Source of the DNA: an uncultured Muribaculaceae bacterium
GTDB lineage: Bacteria > Bacteroidota > Bacteroidia > Bacteroidales > Muribaculaceae
DNA length: 61,546 nt
Assembly (NCBI GenBank): GCA_947627615.1
Contig: CANQWS010000018.1
Coordinates: 1 to 61,546 of the forward strand
Direction of reading: 5' to 3'
This document shows, in pieces, positions 9,238-17,837 of this stretch. The position numbers and the translations under genes were made by a program. The notes below the pieces were generated by a model that saw nothing but the letters and a program-made list of their open reading frames with translations, had not been told where the DNA came from and did no database searches. The first letter of the stretch is position 1. Each line of letters opens with the position of its first letter.

Positions 9238-10248
9238 GTGAAAAATCCAGTACGCGATATTATCGAAGGATACGTCGAAAACGAATATCCTGCCGATGTT
9301 GACCGGGAATTCCGGTCGTGGCTCACCGATGGAAGCCACGATGCCGAGAAGGACCGCGAGCTGTCGCGTCTGTGGGAATCAGCCGTTTCCGACACTGTCC
9401 CTGACCTGGAGCAGTCCATGGAGCGCATGCGCCGCTTCACCGGAATCGCCGACCGCCGCACGCTCTCCCGCCTGCGTCTGCGCCTGAGGCTCTATAACTC
9501 CGCCGCCGTGGTGGCGCTGCTGGTGGCTGTGGCCGCCGCGGTGCTCATTCCGCGTTCGCAGCAGCCGGCCATGCAGCCTGACCTGCTGCAGGCCTATATC
9601 CCCAAAGCCGAGAAGAGCACCATAACGCTGCCCGACGGGACGGTGGCCATGCTCAACGCCAACTCCACGCTCCTGTATCCGCCGGCATTCGCCGGAGCCG
9701 AGCGCTGCGTCTATCTCACCGGCGAGGCAAGCTTCAAGGTGTCCCGCGATGCCGAGCGCCCGTTCATCGTGAAAACATCCGATTTTCAGGTGACGGCCCT
9801 TGGCACCGAATTCAACGTAACCGCCTATCCCGAAGAGGATGAGATAACCGCCACACTGATTTCAGGCAAAGTCCGCGTGGACTATGACAACCTGTCACAC
9901 TCCGAAATCCTCACCCCGAGCCGGCAGCTTGTCTACAACCGCCGGACCCGCTCCGCGGCCACTGCCCGGGCCGACATTTCCGACGTCACCGCATGGCAGC
10001 GCGGCGAGACGGTGATGCGCGGTCTCACCCCCGACGAAATCTTCACCTGTCTGGCCAGAAAATACCCCTACACATTCGTCTATAGCCCCCACAGCCTTAA
10101 ATCCGACCGCTACACCCTGACATTCGCCGCCGACGCCTCCCTCCCCGAAGTGATGGGCATCATATCGAAAGTGATGGGCGACATCCGGTTCCGCATCGAG
10201 GCCGACCGCTGCTACATCGACCCCGTCGAAACGGCCGCAAGGCGCTAA
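9238..10248 (+). CDS. FecR-family anti-sigma factor (DUF4974 C-terminus)
   Basis: This inner-membrane anti-sigma factor (336 aa) would hold the upstream ECF factor until SusC signals. A short cytoplasmic part (1-80) precedes one membrane segment (about 86-107, SAAVVALLVAVAAAVLIP). The periplasmic FecR domain (about 118-225) contains TITLPDGTVAMLNANSTL and GEASFKV. The C-terminal STN-like DUF4974 domain follows (about 260-325). The start is GTG; the only nearby upstream ATG runs at once into a stop. Gene order sigma, FecR, STN-SusC supports a trans-envelope circuit. Confidence 0.93.
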   Translation: MKNPVRDIIEGYVENEYPADVDREFRSWLTDGSHDAEKDRELSRLWESAVSDTVPDLEQSMERMRRFTGIADRRTLSRLRLRLRLYNSAAVVALLVAVAAAVLIPRSQQPAMQPDLLQAYIPKAEKSTITLPDGTVAMLNANSTLLYPPAFAGAERCVYLTGEASFKVSRDAERPFIVKTSDFQVTALGTEFNVTAYPEEDEITATLISGKVRVDYDNLSHSEILTPSRQLVYNRRTRSAATARADISDVTAWQRGETVMRGLTPDEIFTCLARKYPYTFVYSPHSLKSDRYTLTFAADASLPEVMGIISKVMGDIRFRIEADRCYIDPVETAARR

Positions 10249-10298
10249 AAGCCATACAAACCGCATTCATCAATTCATTAACCCTATACCGTAAACCC

Positions 10299-10367
10299 AT
10301 GAAAATTACCCCGAAGCCTATGCTCAAAAAATATCCGGAAGAAGCTGGATCCTTCTCCCGGATGTGA
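10299..10367 (+). CDS. Possible 22-residue leader ORF before susC
   Basis: ATG 10299 opens a 22-codon frame, MKITPKPMLKKYPEEAGSF plus three residues, ending TGA. Its second half is itself an inverted repeat (10333-10363), and a second hairpin follows. A translated leader that shifts between RNA structures would suit control of susC, but the coding status is a guess; the frame may be chance. Confidence 0.25.
   Translation: MKITPKPMLKKYPEEAGSFSRM
10333..10363 (+). promoter_or_regulatory. Hairpin in the fecR-susC spacer
   Basis: ATCCGGAAGAAG pairs with CTTCTCCCGGAT (one mismatch) around a 7-nt loop. There is no T-tract, so it is not a standard terminator. It overlaps the small leader ORF. Confidence 0.5.
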
Positions 10368-10379
10368 AATCTTGCCTAA

Positions 10380-10403
10380 TGCCGGCGCCGGTCCGGACCG
10401 GCA
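10380..10403 (+). promoter_or_regulatory. GC-rich palindrome upstream of susC
   Basis: TGCCGG (10380-10385) pairs with CCGGCA (10398-10403), and GCCGGTCCGGACCGGC (10387-10402) is a perfect 16-bp palindrome. The two pairings are mutually exclusive, so alternative folds are possible. TTATTT follows shortly after. It could be an attenuator or a protein-binding site. No TAnnTTTG element is seen in this spacer, consistent with ECF-dependent transcription. Confidence 0.45.
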
Positions 10404-10445
10404 CGTTATTTACAGAATTTAACCTAATAAACCAACATTAAGAAG

Positions 10446-11507
10446 ATGCAGCAAATTTATAAATATTTAGTCAATAAGCCGTCATTGCGGAGGGCTTTTA
10501 TGCTAATTTTGTGCTGTCTGGTTCTTTCAGTGTCCGCCGCGGCACAGGGCAGTGGCCATCGCGTCACAATCCACAAGAAAAACATCTCCGTGATCGAGGC
10601 CCTGAAAGAAGTGGAAAAACAGACAAAACTCTCCGTTGGCTACAATGAATCGAAGCTCAAGGACACCCCTTCGCTCAATCTATCTCTCGAAAAAGCTCCC
10701 CTCGAGACCTCCCTTGCGGAGATCCTGAAAAATACAGGCTACACCTATCAGCTTGAGGGAAAATACATTCTCATAGTGCCCGCTCCCAAAAAGCAGGCCA
10801 CAAAGACTCCCGCCCCGCGCAAGCGGGTGACCGGCCGCGTGCTCGACGAGAACGGCGAGCCGCTCGTCGGGGCCAGCGTCCGCGCCGAAGGAGCCTCCAC
10901 AGGCGCCATGACCGACGCCGACGGCAACTTCTCGCTCGAAGTGCCCGCACAGTCCAAAATCAGCGTCAGCTACGTGGGCTATGCGCCTCAGTCACTCAAG
11001 GTGGGCGACAGGAACCGTCTCGATTTCCGCATGTCGGCCGACACTCATCAGCTCGACAACGTCGTGGTCACCGCCCTCGGCATCAAGCGCGAGCAGAAGG
11101 CGCTGAGCTACAACGTGCAGCAGGTCAAGGGCGCCGACATCCTCCAGGTGCCTGACGCCAACTTCGTCAACTCGCTCAACGGCAAGGTGGCCGGCGTGAC
11201 CATCAACTCAAGCTCGTCGGGCGTGGGCGGCGCGAGCCGCGTGGTCATGCGCGGTACCAAATCCATTGAGCAGAGCTCCAACGCCCTCTACGTCATTGAC
11301 GGCGTGCCCATGTTCAACTTCGGCGGAGGCGGCGACACCGAGTTCGGTTCCAGAGGCGCCAGCGAGGCCATTGCCGACCTCAACCCCGACGACATCGAAA
11401 GCCTCTCTGTGCTCACCGGCGCTGCGGCAGCAGCCCTCTACGGCTCCCAGGCCGCCAACGGCGCCATTGTCATCACCACCAAGAAAGGCCAGGCCGGACG
11501 CCTCTAA
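10446..11507 (+). CDS. SusC N-terminal fragment (STN, carboxypeptidase-like, plug)
   Basis: This is the 353-aa part before the premature TAA. It holds every soluble signalling and gating domain but no barrel, so alone it cannot transport. If made and exported it could at most contact FecR through STN. Confidence 0.85.
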   Translation: MQQIYKYLVNKPSLRRAFMLILCCLVLSVSAAAQGSGHRVTIHKKNISVIEALKEVEKQTKLSVGYNESKLKDTPSLNLSLEKAPLETSLAEILKNTGYTYQLEGKYILIVPAPKKQATKTPAPRKRVTGRVLDENGEPLVGASVRAEGASTGAMTDADGNFSLEVPAQSKISVSYVGYAPQSLKVGDRNRLDFRMSADTHQLDNVVVTALGIKREQKALSYNVQQVKGADILQVPDANFVNSLNGKVAGVTINSSSSGVGGASRVVMRGTKSIEQSSNALYVIDGVPMFNFGGGGDTEFGSRGASEAIADLNPDDIESLSVLTGAAAAALYGSQAANGAIVITTKKGQAGRL

Positions 11508-13814
11508 GTGACCGTTTCGTCAGGCATTGACTGGCTCAAGCCCTTCAAGACGCCCGAATTCCAGAACCGCTACGGAACCGGAAGCCGCGGACGCGACGGC
11601 AGCTCGTCAATCCTCTCGTGGGGCAAGCTCATGCCTCAGGCCGCACGCACGGGCTACACACCCGACGATTTCTTCGAGACCGGTCACGTCTACACCAACA
11701 GCGTGACACTATCCACCGGCACCGACCGCAACCAGACCTTCTTCTCCGCCGCCGCGGTCAATTCCGAAGGCCTCGTGCCCAACAACCGCTATAACCGCTA
11801 CAATTTCACATTCCGCAACACCACCTCGTTTCTCGACGACAAAATGCAGCTCGACGCCGGCGCCAGCTACATTATGCAGGATGACCGCAACATGACCAAC
11901 CAGGGACAGTACTCCAACCCAATCGTGTCGGCCTACCTCTTCCCGCGGGGCGATGACTTCTCGCTCATACGCAGCTTCGAGCGCTGGGACGATGCCCGCA
12001 AGATTCCCGTGCAGTACTGGCCGCAGGGCGAGGGCGACCTCCGCATGCAGAACCCCTACTGGATTGCCTACCGCAACCTCCGCGAGAACAACAAGAAGCG
12101 CTACATGCTCTCCGCCGCGCTCTCCTATCAGATTCTCCCGTGGCTGAGCGCCAAAGGCCGCGTGCGCATCGACAACACCACCAACGAGTACGAGGGCAAG
12201 CTCTACGCCTCCACGTCGACCACTCTGACCGACGGCTCCACCCAGGGCCACTACACGGTCAACAATCAGTCCTACAACCAGACCTACGCTGACGTGCTGC
12301 TCAACGCCGACAAGCGCATGGGCGATTTCAGCCTCGTGGCCAACCTCGGCGCAAGCTACGCCCGAATGGCCGACAAGGAACTGGGCTACGCCGGACCAAT
12401 CCGCGACACCGGTATCCCCAACCTGTTCAACGTCTTTGACCTTGACAACACCAAGAAACGAGCCACTCAGTACGGCTGGCGCGAGGTCACCGAATCCATC
12501 TTCGCCTCCGCCGAACTCGGCTGGCGCTCAATGCTCTACCTCACCGTGACCGGGCGCAACGACTGGGCCTCGCAGCTGGTCAACTCCCCGCAGTCATCGT
12601 TCTTTTACCCCTCCGTGGGCCTTTCGGGCGTTGTCAACGAAATGGTGCAGCTCCCCTGGTGGCTCCCTTACCTGAAGGTCCGCGCTTCGTTCTCGTCCGT
12701 CGGCAACCCCTATCCCAAATTCCTGACCTGCCCCACCTACACCTACGACGCCAACAAACAGGACTGGTCGTCGCAGACACATTATCCCATAGGCAAACTA
12801 TATCCCGAACGCACCGATTCATGGGAGGCAGGCATCGACGCCGCTTTCTTCAACGACCTGAAATTCAGCGGATCGTTCTACTACGCCAACACCCACAACC
12901 AGACCTTCGACCCCCGTCTGCCCGTCTCGTCCGGCTATGACAAGCTCTACGTCCAGACCGGCTACGTGCGCAACTACGGCTTCGAGGCCATGCTCTCCTA
13001 CTCCCACAACTGGGGCGGTTTCGCCTGGAGCAGCAGCTTTTCGTTCTCCACGAACAAGAACAAGATTGTGGAACTGGTCAAGAACTACGTTCACCCCGAG
13101 ACCGGCAAGGTCTACAACGTCAGCAAGCTCGAGCTCAAGACCGACGAGGGCCGCGGATTCGGCAAGGCCAAGTTCATCCTCGTGGAGGGCGGCACGCTCG
13201 GCGACCTCTACACCCACGCCGACCTCAAGCGCGACGTCAACGGCAATGTACTCATCGACGACAACGGCAACGTGACAGCCGTGGACAACGCCGGCGACAT
13301 CAAGCTCGGATCCGTCCTGCCCAAGGCCAACCTCGCGTGGAACAACTCCTTCTCATGGCGCGGCTTCAACGCCGGATTCCTTGTGACGGCACGCATCGGC
13401 GGCATAACCTACTCCGCCACCCAGGCCTACCTTGACCTCTACGGCGTGTCCGAGGCCTCGGCTGCAGCCCGCGATGCCGGCGGTGTAATGGTCAACGGCC
13501 GCATTCCCGTGGATCCGCAGAATTTCTACGAGGTTGTGGCCTCGCAGTCAGGTCTGCCCACCTACTACACCTATTCCGCCACCAACGTCCGGCTCGGCGA
13601 AGCCCACATCGGCTACACCGTGCCCCGCCGCTGGCTCGGAGGCGTGTGTGACGTCAACCTCTCCCTCGTGGGACGCAACCTCTGGATGATCTACTGCAAG
13701 AGCCCATTCGACCCCGAGGCCGTGGCAACGACCAACAACTACTATCAGGGCATCGACTACTTCATGATGCCGAGCACCCGGAACATAGGTTTCAATCTCA
13801 AAATCAACTTCTGA
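11508..13814 (+). CDS. SusC C-terminal fragment (beta barrel)
   Basis: This open frame of 768 codons follows the TAA directly and begins with GTG (TAAGTG). It lacks a signal peptide and has no visible ribosome binding site, so independent translation into a working barrel is unlikely. The content is typical SusC barrel, with aromatic-rich strands and a C-terminal Phe. Confidence 0.85.
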   Translation: MTVSSGIDWLKPFKTPEFQNRYGTGSRGRDGSSSILSWGKLMPQAARTGYTPDDFFETGHVYTNSVTLSTGTDRNQTFFSAAAVNSEGLVPNNRYNRYNFTFRNTTSFLDDKMQLDAGASYIMQDDRNMTNQGQYSNPIVSAYLFPRGDDFSLIRSFERWDDARKIPVQYWPQGEGDLRMQNPYWIAYRNLRENNKKRYMLSAALSYQILPWLSAKGRVRIDNTTNEYEGKLYASTSTTLTDGSTQGHYTVNNQSYNQTYADVLLNADKRMGDFSLVANLGASYARMADKELGYAGPIRDTGIPNLFNVFDLDNTKKRATQYGWREVTESIFASAELGWRSMLYLTVTGRNDWASQLVNSPQSSFFYPSVGLSGVVNEMVQLPWWLPYLKVRASFSSVGNPYPKFLTCPTYTYDANKQDWSSQTHYPIGKLYPERTDSWEAGIDAAFFNDLKFSGSFYYANTHNQTFDPRLPVSSGYDKLYVQTGYVRNYGFEAMLSYSHNWGGFAWSSSFSFSTNKNKIVELVKNYVHPETGKVYNVSKLELKTDEGRGFGKAKFILVEGGTLGDLYTHADLKRDVNGNVLIDDNGNVTAVDNAGDIKLGSVLPKANLAWNNSFSWRGFNAGFLVTARIGGITYSATQAYLDLYGVSEASAAARDAGGVMVNGRIPVDPQNFYEVVASQSGLPTYYTYSATNVRLGEAHIGYTVPRRWLGGVCDVNLSLVGRNLWMIYCKSPFDPEAVATTNNYYQGIDYFMMPSTRNIGFNLKINF

Positions 13815-13815
13815 T

Positions 13816-15435
13816 ATGATGAAAAATTTCTGTAAAATCCCCGCGTTGATTCTCTCGTTGGCTCTCATGCCGCTGGCGTCGTCATGTTTCGAGGACGATG
13901 TGAACCGCAGCATGTACGATGCCGATTCCGACGAGATGAACCGCGAAAACCATATCGTAGGCGCATCGCTCCGCGGCATGCAGGCTCTGGTAATCCCCAC
14001 GCAGGAACACCTCTACCAGTTCATGGACGCCATGGCCGGCGGTTCCCACGGCGGTTACATGGAGGGCATCGTCGACACCTGGGTCATGAAGTTCTCAACC
14101 TTCAACCCCGAACAGGGATGGCTCAAGGCCCCCTTCGCCGACCCCATCAAGAATCTCTATCCGCAGTACCGCGACATGATGGCCAAGACCGACGACCCCG
14201 TGGCACTCGCCCTCGGCAAGATTCTCCGCGTCTGCGCCATGCACCGCGTCACCGACATGTTCGGCCCCATCCCTTACTCCAAGATGCTCGATGCCGACAA
14301 CTCCGGCGACAATCTGGCCGTACCCTACGACTCGCAGCGCGACGTCTACCACGCCATGCTCGCCGAACTCGATGAGGCCGACGCCGTGCTTGCCGAAAAC
14401 GAACACATCTCCGCCGAGGCCTTCCGCAAGCTTGAGGACCTCTATTACGGCGACATCTCCAAATGGCGCCGCTTCGTCCACTCCATGCAGCTCCGCATGG
14501 CCATGCGCATGGCCTATGTAGAGCCTGACCTGGCCCGGCAGACAGCCGAAAAGGCCGTGGCCGCAGGAGTGATCACCGCCAATGCCGACAACGCAATGCT
14601 CCACGTGGCCGAAAACCGCTCCGCCCTGATGTTCAATGACTGGAACGACTACCGCATCTCGGCCGACCTCGTCTCCATCATGGGCGGCTACAACGACCCC
14701 CGCATGGAAAAGATGCTCGTCAAGGGCACCGCGACAGTCAACGAGAACGGAACATTAGTCAGCAAGGAAGGCTATTACGGCGTGCGCATCGGAATCTTCA
14801 CCCAGAAGAAGGACGAGATGATCGGCGTCTACTCCAAGCAGGTAATCACCGCCAACGACCCCTATCTCTGGATGAATGCCGCCGAAGTGGCGTTTCTCCG
14901 TGCCGAGGGCGCCCTCCGCGGTTGGGCCATGGGCGGCGACGCCCGCTCGCTCTATGAGCAGGGCATAACCCTCTCGTTCGAGGAACGCGGCGCCTCCGGT
15001 GCCGACGCCTACATCAAGGACGCCGCAAGCGCCCCCGCGCCCTACGTCAACCCAATGGACGGCAACGGCATTGCCTACAGCCGCGCCGCAGCTTCCGACA
15101 TAACCATTGCCTGGGACGAGGCCGCCGGCTTCGAGCGTAACCTCGAACGCATCATCACCCAGAAATGGATAGCCATTTTCCCGCTCGGAGTTGAGGCTTG
15201 GGCCGAACACCGCCGCACAGGCTACCCCCGTCTGCTCCCCGTGGTGGAGAACAAGGACCCCAACGGCAGCGTCGACATCTCCATCGGTCCCCGCCGCCTG
15301 CCTTATCCCGCCGACGAGTATTCCGACAATCCTCAGTTCATTCAGCAGGCCGTGCAGATGCTCGGAGGCCCCGATGCCGCCGGCACCCGCCTCTGGTGGG
15401 ACGTCAAGGACCACTCCGCCGACGCCGCTCTCTGA
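13816..15435 (+). CDS. SusD/RagB-family glycan-binding lipoprotein (SusD-like_2 type)
   Basis: This surface lipoprotein (539 aa) forms the lid on SusC and captures glycan. The signal peptide ends at the lipobox LASSC, with Cys near residue 24. The alpha-helical TPR-like body has features of the SusD-like_2 group (THxFxEQ-type helices around MHRVTDMFGPIPYSKML, about residues 141-158) and the C-terminal WWDV. The start is one base after the susC stop, so translation is coupled. It is intact although its partner susC is broken. Confidence 0.92.
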   Translation: MMKNFCKIPALILSLALMPLASSCFEDDVNRSMYDADSDEMNRENHIVGASLRGMQALVIPTQEHLYQFMDAMAGGSHGGYMEGIVDTWVMKFSTFNPEQGWLKAPFADPIKNLYPQYRDMMAKTDDPVALALGKILRVCAMHRVTDMFGPIPYSKMLDADNSGDNLAVPYDSQRDVYHAMLAELDEADAVLAENEHISAEAFRKLEDLYYGDISKWRRFVHSMQLRMAMRMAYVEPDLARQTAEKAVAAGVITANADNAMLHVAENRSALMFNDWNDYRISADLVSIMGGYNDPRMEKMLVKGTATVNENGTLVSKEGYYGVRIGIFTQKKDEMIGVYSKQVITANDPYLWMNAAEVAFLRAEGALRGWAMGGDARSLYEQGITLSFEERGASGADAYIKDAASAPAPYVNPMDGNGIAYSRAAASDITIAWDEAAGFERNLERIITQKWIAIFPLGVEAWAEHRRTGYPRLLPVVENKDPNGSVDISIGPRRLPYPADEYSDNPQFIQQAVQMLGGPDAAGTRLWWDVKDHSADAAL

Positions 15436-15454
15436 ACCAATCGTTTAATCACCC

Positions 15455-15637
15455 ATAAGTAAGTGGAAGAAATTAGCTTATAGATATTTTTTAAGATTTT
15501 GAGATGATTTTCGGGTTTGAATGAGGGCGTTTAGCGAGCTAAACAACCGAATGAAAACATGAAAAGCGCTCAAAAGAATTCATATCATAAGCCTGAAACT
15601 TACTTTGGATTAAAACTAATTTTTGACACTTACTTAT
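15455..15637. mobile_element. MITE-like element with 11-bp terminal inverted repeats
   Basis: ATAAGTAAGTG (15455-15465) is perfectly inverted at 15627-15637. Going inward both ends continue with similar AAATTAG-containing sequence. The 183-bp AT-rich interior carries the hairpin GTTTAG-CGAG-CTAAAC and no plausible gene. It interrupts the operon after susD and ends 10 bp before the next ATG. No clear target duplication is visible, so the mobile-element call is inference. Confidence 0.55.
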
Positions 15638-15647
15638 CAAGACATTT

Positions 15648-16496
15648 ATGAAATATAAATCCATCATACTTCTCTCTCTTGTCGCCGCCGCGGCTTTCGT
15701 TTCGTGCGGCGACGCCAACGAGCCCGAGGCTCGGGAGGTGACGGTCAACGGTTTCAAGGACCGTGACCCGGAGGGATATGCAGCCTACACCGCCGCTCTG
15801 CGCCAATGGAAGGCATCGCCCCATCAGATTGTCTGCGCGCGGCTCGACAATGCCCCCGAACGCCCCGTTTCGGAGCGCGATTTCCTCCGCTCCGTCCCTG
15901 ACAGCATTGACTTCGTCACCATGCGCAACTCGGCCGCGCTCTCCGGCTCCGACGTTGAGGACATGAAGCTCGTGCACGCCGATTTCGGCACCCGCGTGCT
16001 CTACTACGTCACCTCGCCCTCCGATGTCGCTGCCGCTGCCGCCGCCGTGGCCGCCGGACAGTTCGACGGCGTTACCGTCGCCTCGCCCGAGGCCGCCGAA
16101 GCCGTTGCAGCCCGGCCCGAACTCGCCGACGCCGTCATGATTTTCGAGGGAAGCCCGCTGAAAATCTCCGCTGCCGCTCTGGAGGCTTTTGACTACATCC
16201 TGCTCGACGTTTCCAAAGCCGCCGATGACTTCGACCTCGAATATCAGGTGCGCCTCGCCCTCAACTCTATCCCGGCCTCACGGATTCTGCTCTGCACCGT
16301 CCCCGGCGGTTCCATAGCCGATGCGGCCGGCACCGTGCGCAACTCCATAGCCGGTGCGGCCATCTTTGCCCGCGATTTCTCGCAGCCACTCGCCGGAATA
16401 GCCGTCAACGACATCGCGGCCGATTACTATGACCCTGACATTATCTACAAACGCACGCGCGGTGCCATTCAGCTCCTGAATCCCGCCGCCAAATGA
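15648..16496 (+). CDS. GH18-like lipoprotein lacking catalytic residues
   Basis: The 282-aa lipoprotein (lipobox FVSC, Cys20) resembles the GH18-like proteins that accompany SusC/SusD in N-glycan loci. Recognisable features are DPEGYAAYTAALRQWKASPHQIV (read in two parts, about 40-62) and VPDSIDFVTMRN. Where an active GH18 has DGxDxDxE, this protein has DGVTVASP (from D140), so no catalytic acid is present. It is therefore more likely a surface glycan-binding protein than an enzyme; that role is inference. It begins just downstream of the MITE-like element. Its stop overlaps the next start. Confidence 0.72.
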   Translation: MKYKSIILLSLVAAAAFVSCGDANEPEAREVTVNGFKDRDPEGYAAYTAALRQWKASPHQIVCARLDNAPERPVSERDFLRSVPDSIDFVTMRNSAALSGSDVEDMKLVHADFGTRVLYYVTSPSDVAAAAAAVAAGQFDGVTVASPEAAEAVAARPELADAVMIFEGSPLKISAAALEAFDYILLDVSKAADDFDLEYQVRLALNSIPASRILLCTVPGGSIADAAGTVRNSIAGAAIFARDFSQPLAGIAVNDIAADYYDPDIIYKRTRGAIQLLNPAAK

Positions 16497-17803
16497 TGAA
16501 TTGTGCCATGAACATATCAAGACTTTCCCGATGGCTCGCCGCTGCCCTGATTCTCCCGGCAGCCGCAGCCTGCGACAATACCGACTACTCCGAGAAATCG
16601 CCCTTTGACAATTCGGCCTACCTCAACGTGGCCGCGAGCAAAAACTCGGAGATGTTCACCTTCAACCGCCGCGTCACTGTCCAGACCAAGACCTTCGCCG
16701 TCCGTCTGGCCAACCCCGCCCCCGCGCAGGTCACGGCCAACATTGCCGTGGACCCCTCGCTCACTGCGGTCTACAATGCCAAAAACTCCACCGAGTGGGC
16801 CACTCTTCCCGCCGAAAACTACGAGCTGTCGCACACCTCCGTCACCATCCCGGCGGGCAAGACCCAGTCAGAGGACGTGGAGATCCGCTTCCGCAACCTT
16901 GACCAGTTGGACATCGACGCTACCTACGTATGCCCCGTGGCCATCACCTCAGCCTCCGGCATCGACATCATGGAAGGCTCCCGCGTCATGTACTGGTTGG
17001 TGCGCCGCTCGTCGGCCATCACCACCGCCATCAACCTCCGCAACTGCTATGTGGCTGTGCCCGGATTTGTCAAGGACAGCCCCACGGGTGGTGTCGTCAA
17101 CCATCTGTCGGCCGTGACCATGGAATGCATTTTCCGCGTCAACTCCTTCCAGACTGAAATCTCGTCGCTCATGGGCATAGAGCAGTATTTCCTTATGCGC
17201 ATCGGCGATGCCAACTTCCCCAACCAGCAGCTGCAGACCCAGACCGCGTTCGGCAAGTTCCCCGAAGCATCGAAACAGAAACTTCTCACGGCCGGCCGCT
17301 GGTACCACGTGGCCCTGACATGGGACCTCGCTTCTTCAACCATCTGCTTCTATCTCGACGGCGAGCTGCAGAGCATATCCACCGCCCACGGCAAGAGCGA
17401 CCTCACCGAAATCAATCTCGCCGACCGCACGCCCCGCGACGAATTCGGCAACGGCGGTGACTTCGGATTCTATTTCGGACGCTCCTACGGCGACAGCCAC
17501 GATCTGTCACGAATGTTCGACGGCGAACTCTGCGAAGCACGCATCTGGAGCGAGGCACGCTCCCTTGAGCAGATACGCGCCTCCATGTACAACATCGAGA
17601 ACCCCTCCGCCGAAACCACCCTCTGCGCCTACTGGAAATTCGACGAAGGAACCGGAACCGTCATCGAGGACAAATCAGGCCACGGCAACAACGCCGCCGT
17701 CATGCCGTACTGGACCGACGCCAACCACACCGCGCAGCAGCCCAAAACCGACGCCGAACTCTGGCCCTCAGGCATTGAAGTGCCCCGCCTCACTTGGGAA
17801 TAA
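16493..17803 (+). CDS. DUF1735 and LamG-domain lipoprotein
   Basis: This is a probable surface glycan-binding protein (436 aa). ATG 16493, 16496 and 16508 are all possible starts. Each gives a lipoprotein signal ending in AAAC (Cys27 from 16493). The first half (about 35-180) is a DUF1735-type beta-sandwich. The second half (about 195-430) is a LamG/concanavalin-like domain, with WYHVALTWDLASSTICFYLDG and the closing pattern CAYWKFDEGTGTVIEDKSGHG seen in parts. Similar proteins sit in GH18 loci of Bacteroides. The start overlaps the preceding stop. Confidence 0.8.
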   Translation: MMNCAMNISRLSRWLAAALILPAAAACDNTDYSEKSPFDNSAYLNVAASKNSEMFTFNRRVTVQTKTFAVRLANPAPAQVTANIAVDPSLTAVYNAKNSTEWATLPAENYELSHTSVTIPAGKTQSEDVEIRFRNLDQLDIDATYVCPVAITSASGIDIMEGSRVMYWLVRRSSAITTAINLRNCYVAVPGFVKDSPTGGVVNHLSAVTMECIFRVNSFQTEISSLMGIEQYFLMRIGDANFPNQQLQTQTAFGKFPEASKQKLLTAGRWYHVALTWDLASSTICFYLDGELQSISTAHGKSDLTEINLADRTPRDEFGNGGDFGFYFGRSYGDSHDLSRMFDGELCEARIWSEARSLEQIRASMYNIENPSAETTLCAYWKFDEGTGTVIEDKSGHGNNAAVMPYWTDANHTAQQPKTDAELWPSGIEVPRLTWE

Positions 17804-17837
17804 TCAACCGTTATTAATGATTTATACTTAAAGCATT

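Larger units (their letters stand above)
10446..13814 (+). pseudogene. SusC/RagA TonB-linked outer-membrane protein, split by an in-frame TAA
   Basis: This would be the TonB-dependent glycan transporter of the locus. Read across the stop it is about 1122 aa. In order it has a signal peptide (about 1-34), an STN signalling domain (about 38-115), a carboxypeptidase-like domain (about 127-205), a plug with the SusC motif AANGAIVITTKKG (about 335-348), and a 22-strand-type barrel ending in aromatic NIGFNLKINF. TAA at 11505-11507 interrupts it just after the plug. The frame continues unbroken with VTVSSG, where relatives commonly have a basic residue, so one AAA-to-TAA change would explain it. It may be a true pseudogene, a population variant or a sequence error. 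Confidence 0.88.

Noticed and set aside
13548-14000. Minus-strand open frame across the susC-susD junction
   Set aside because: It is antisense to both and lacks any family feature.
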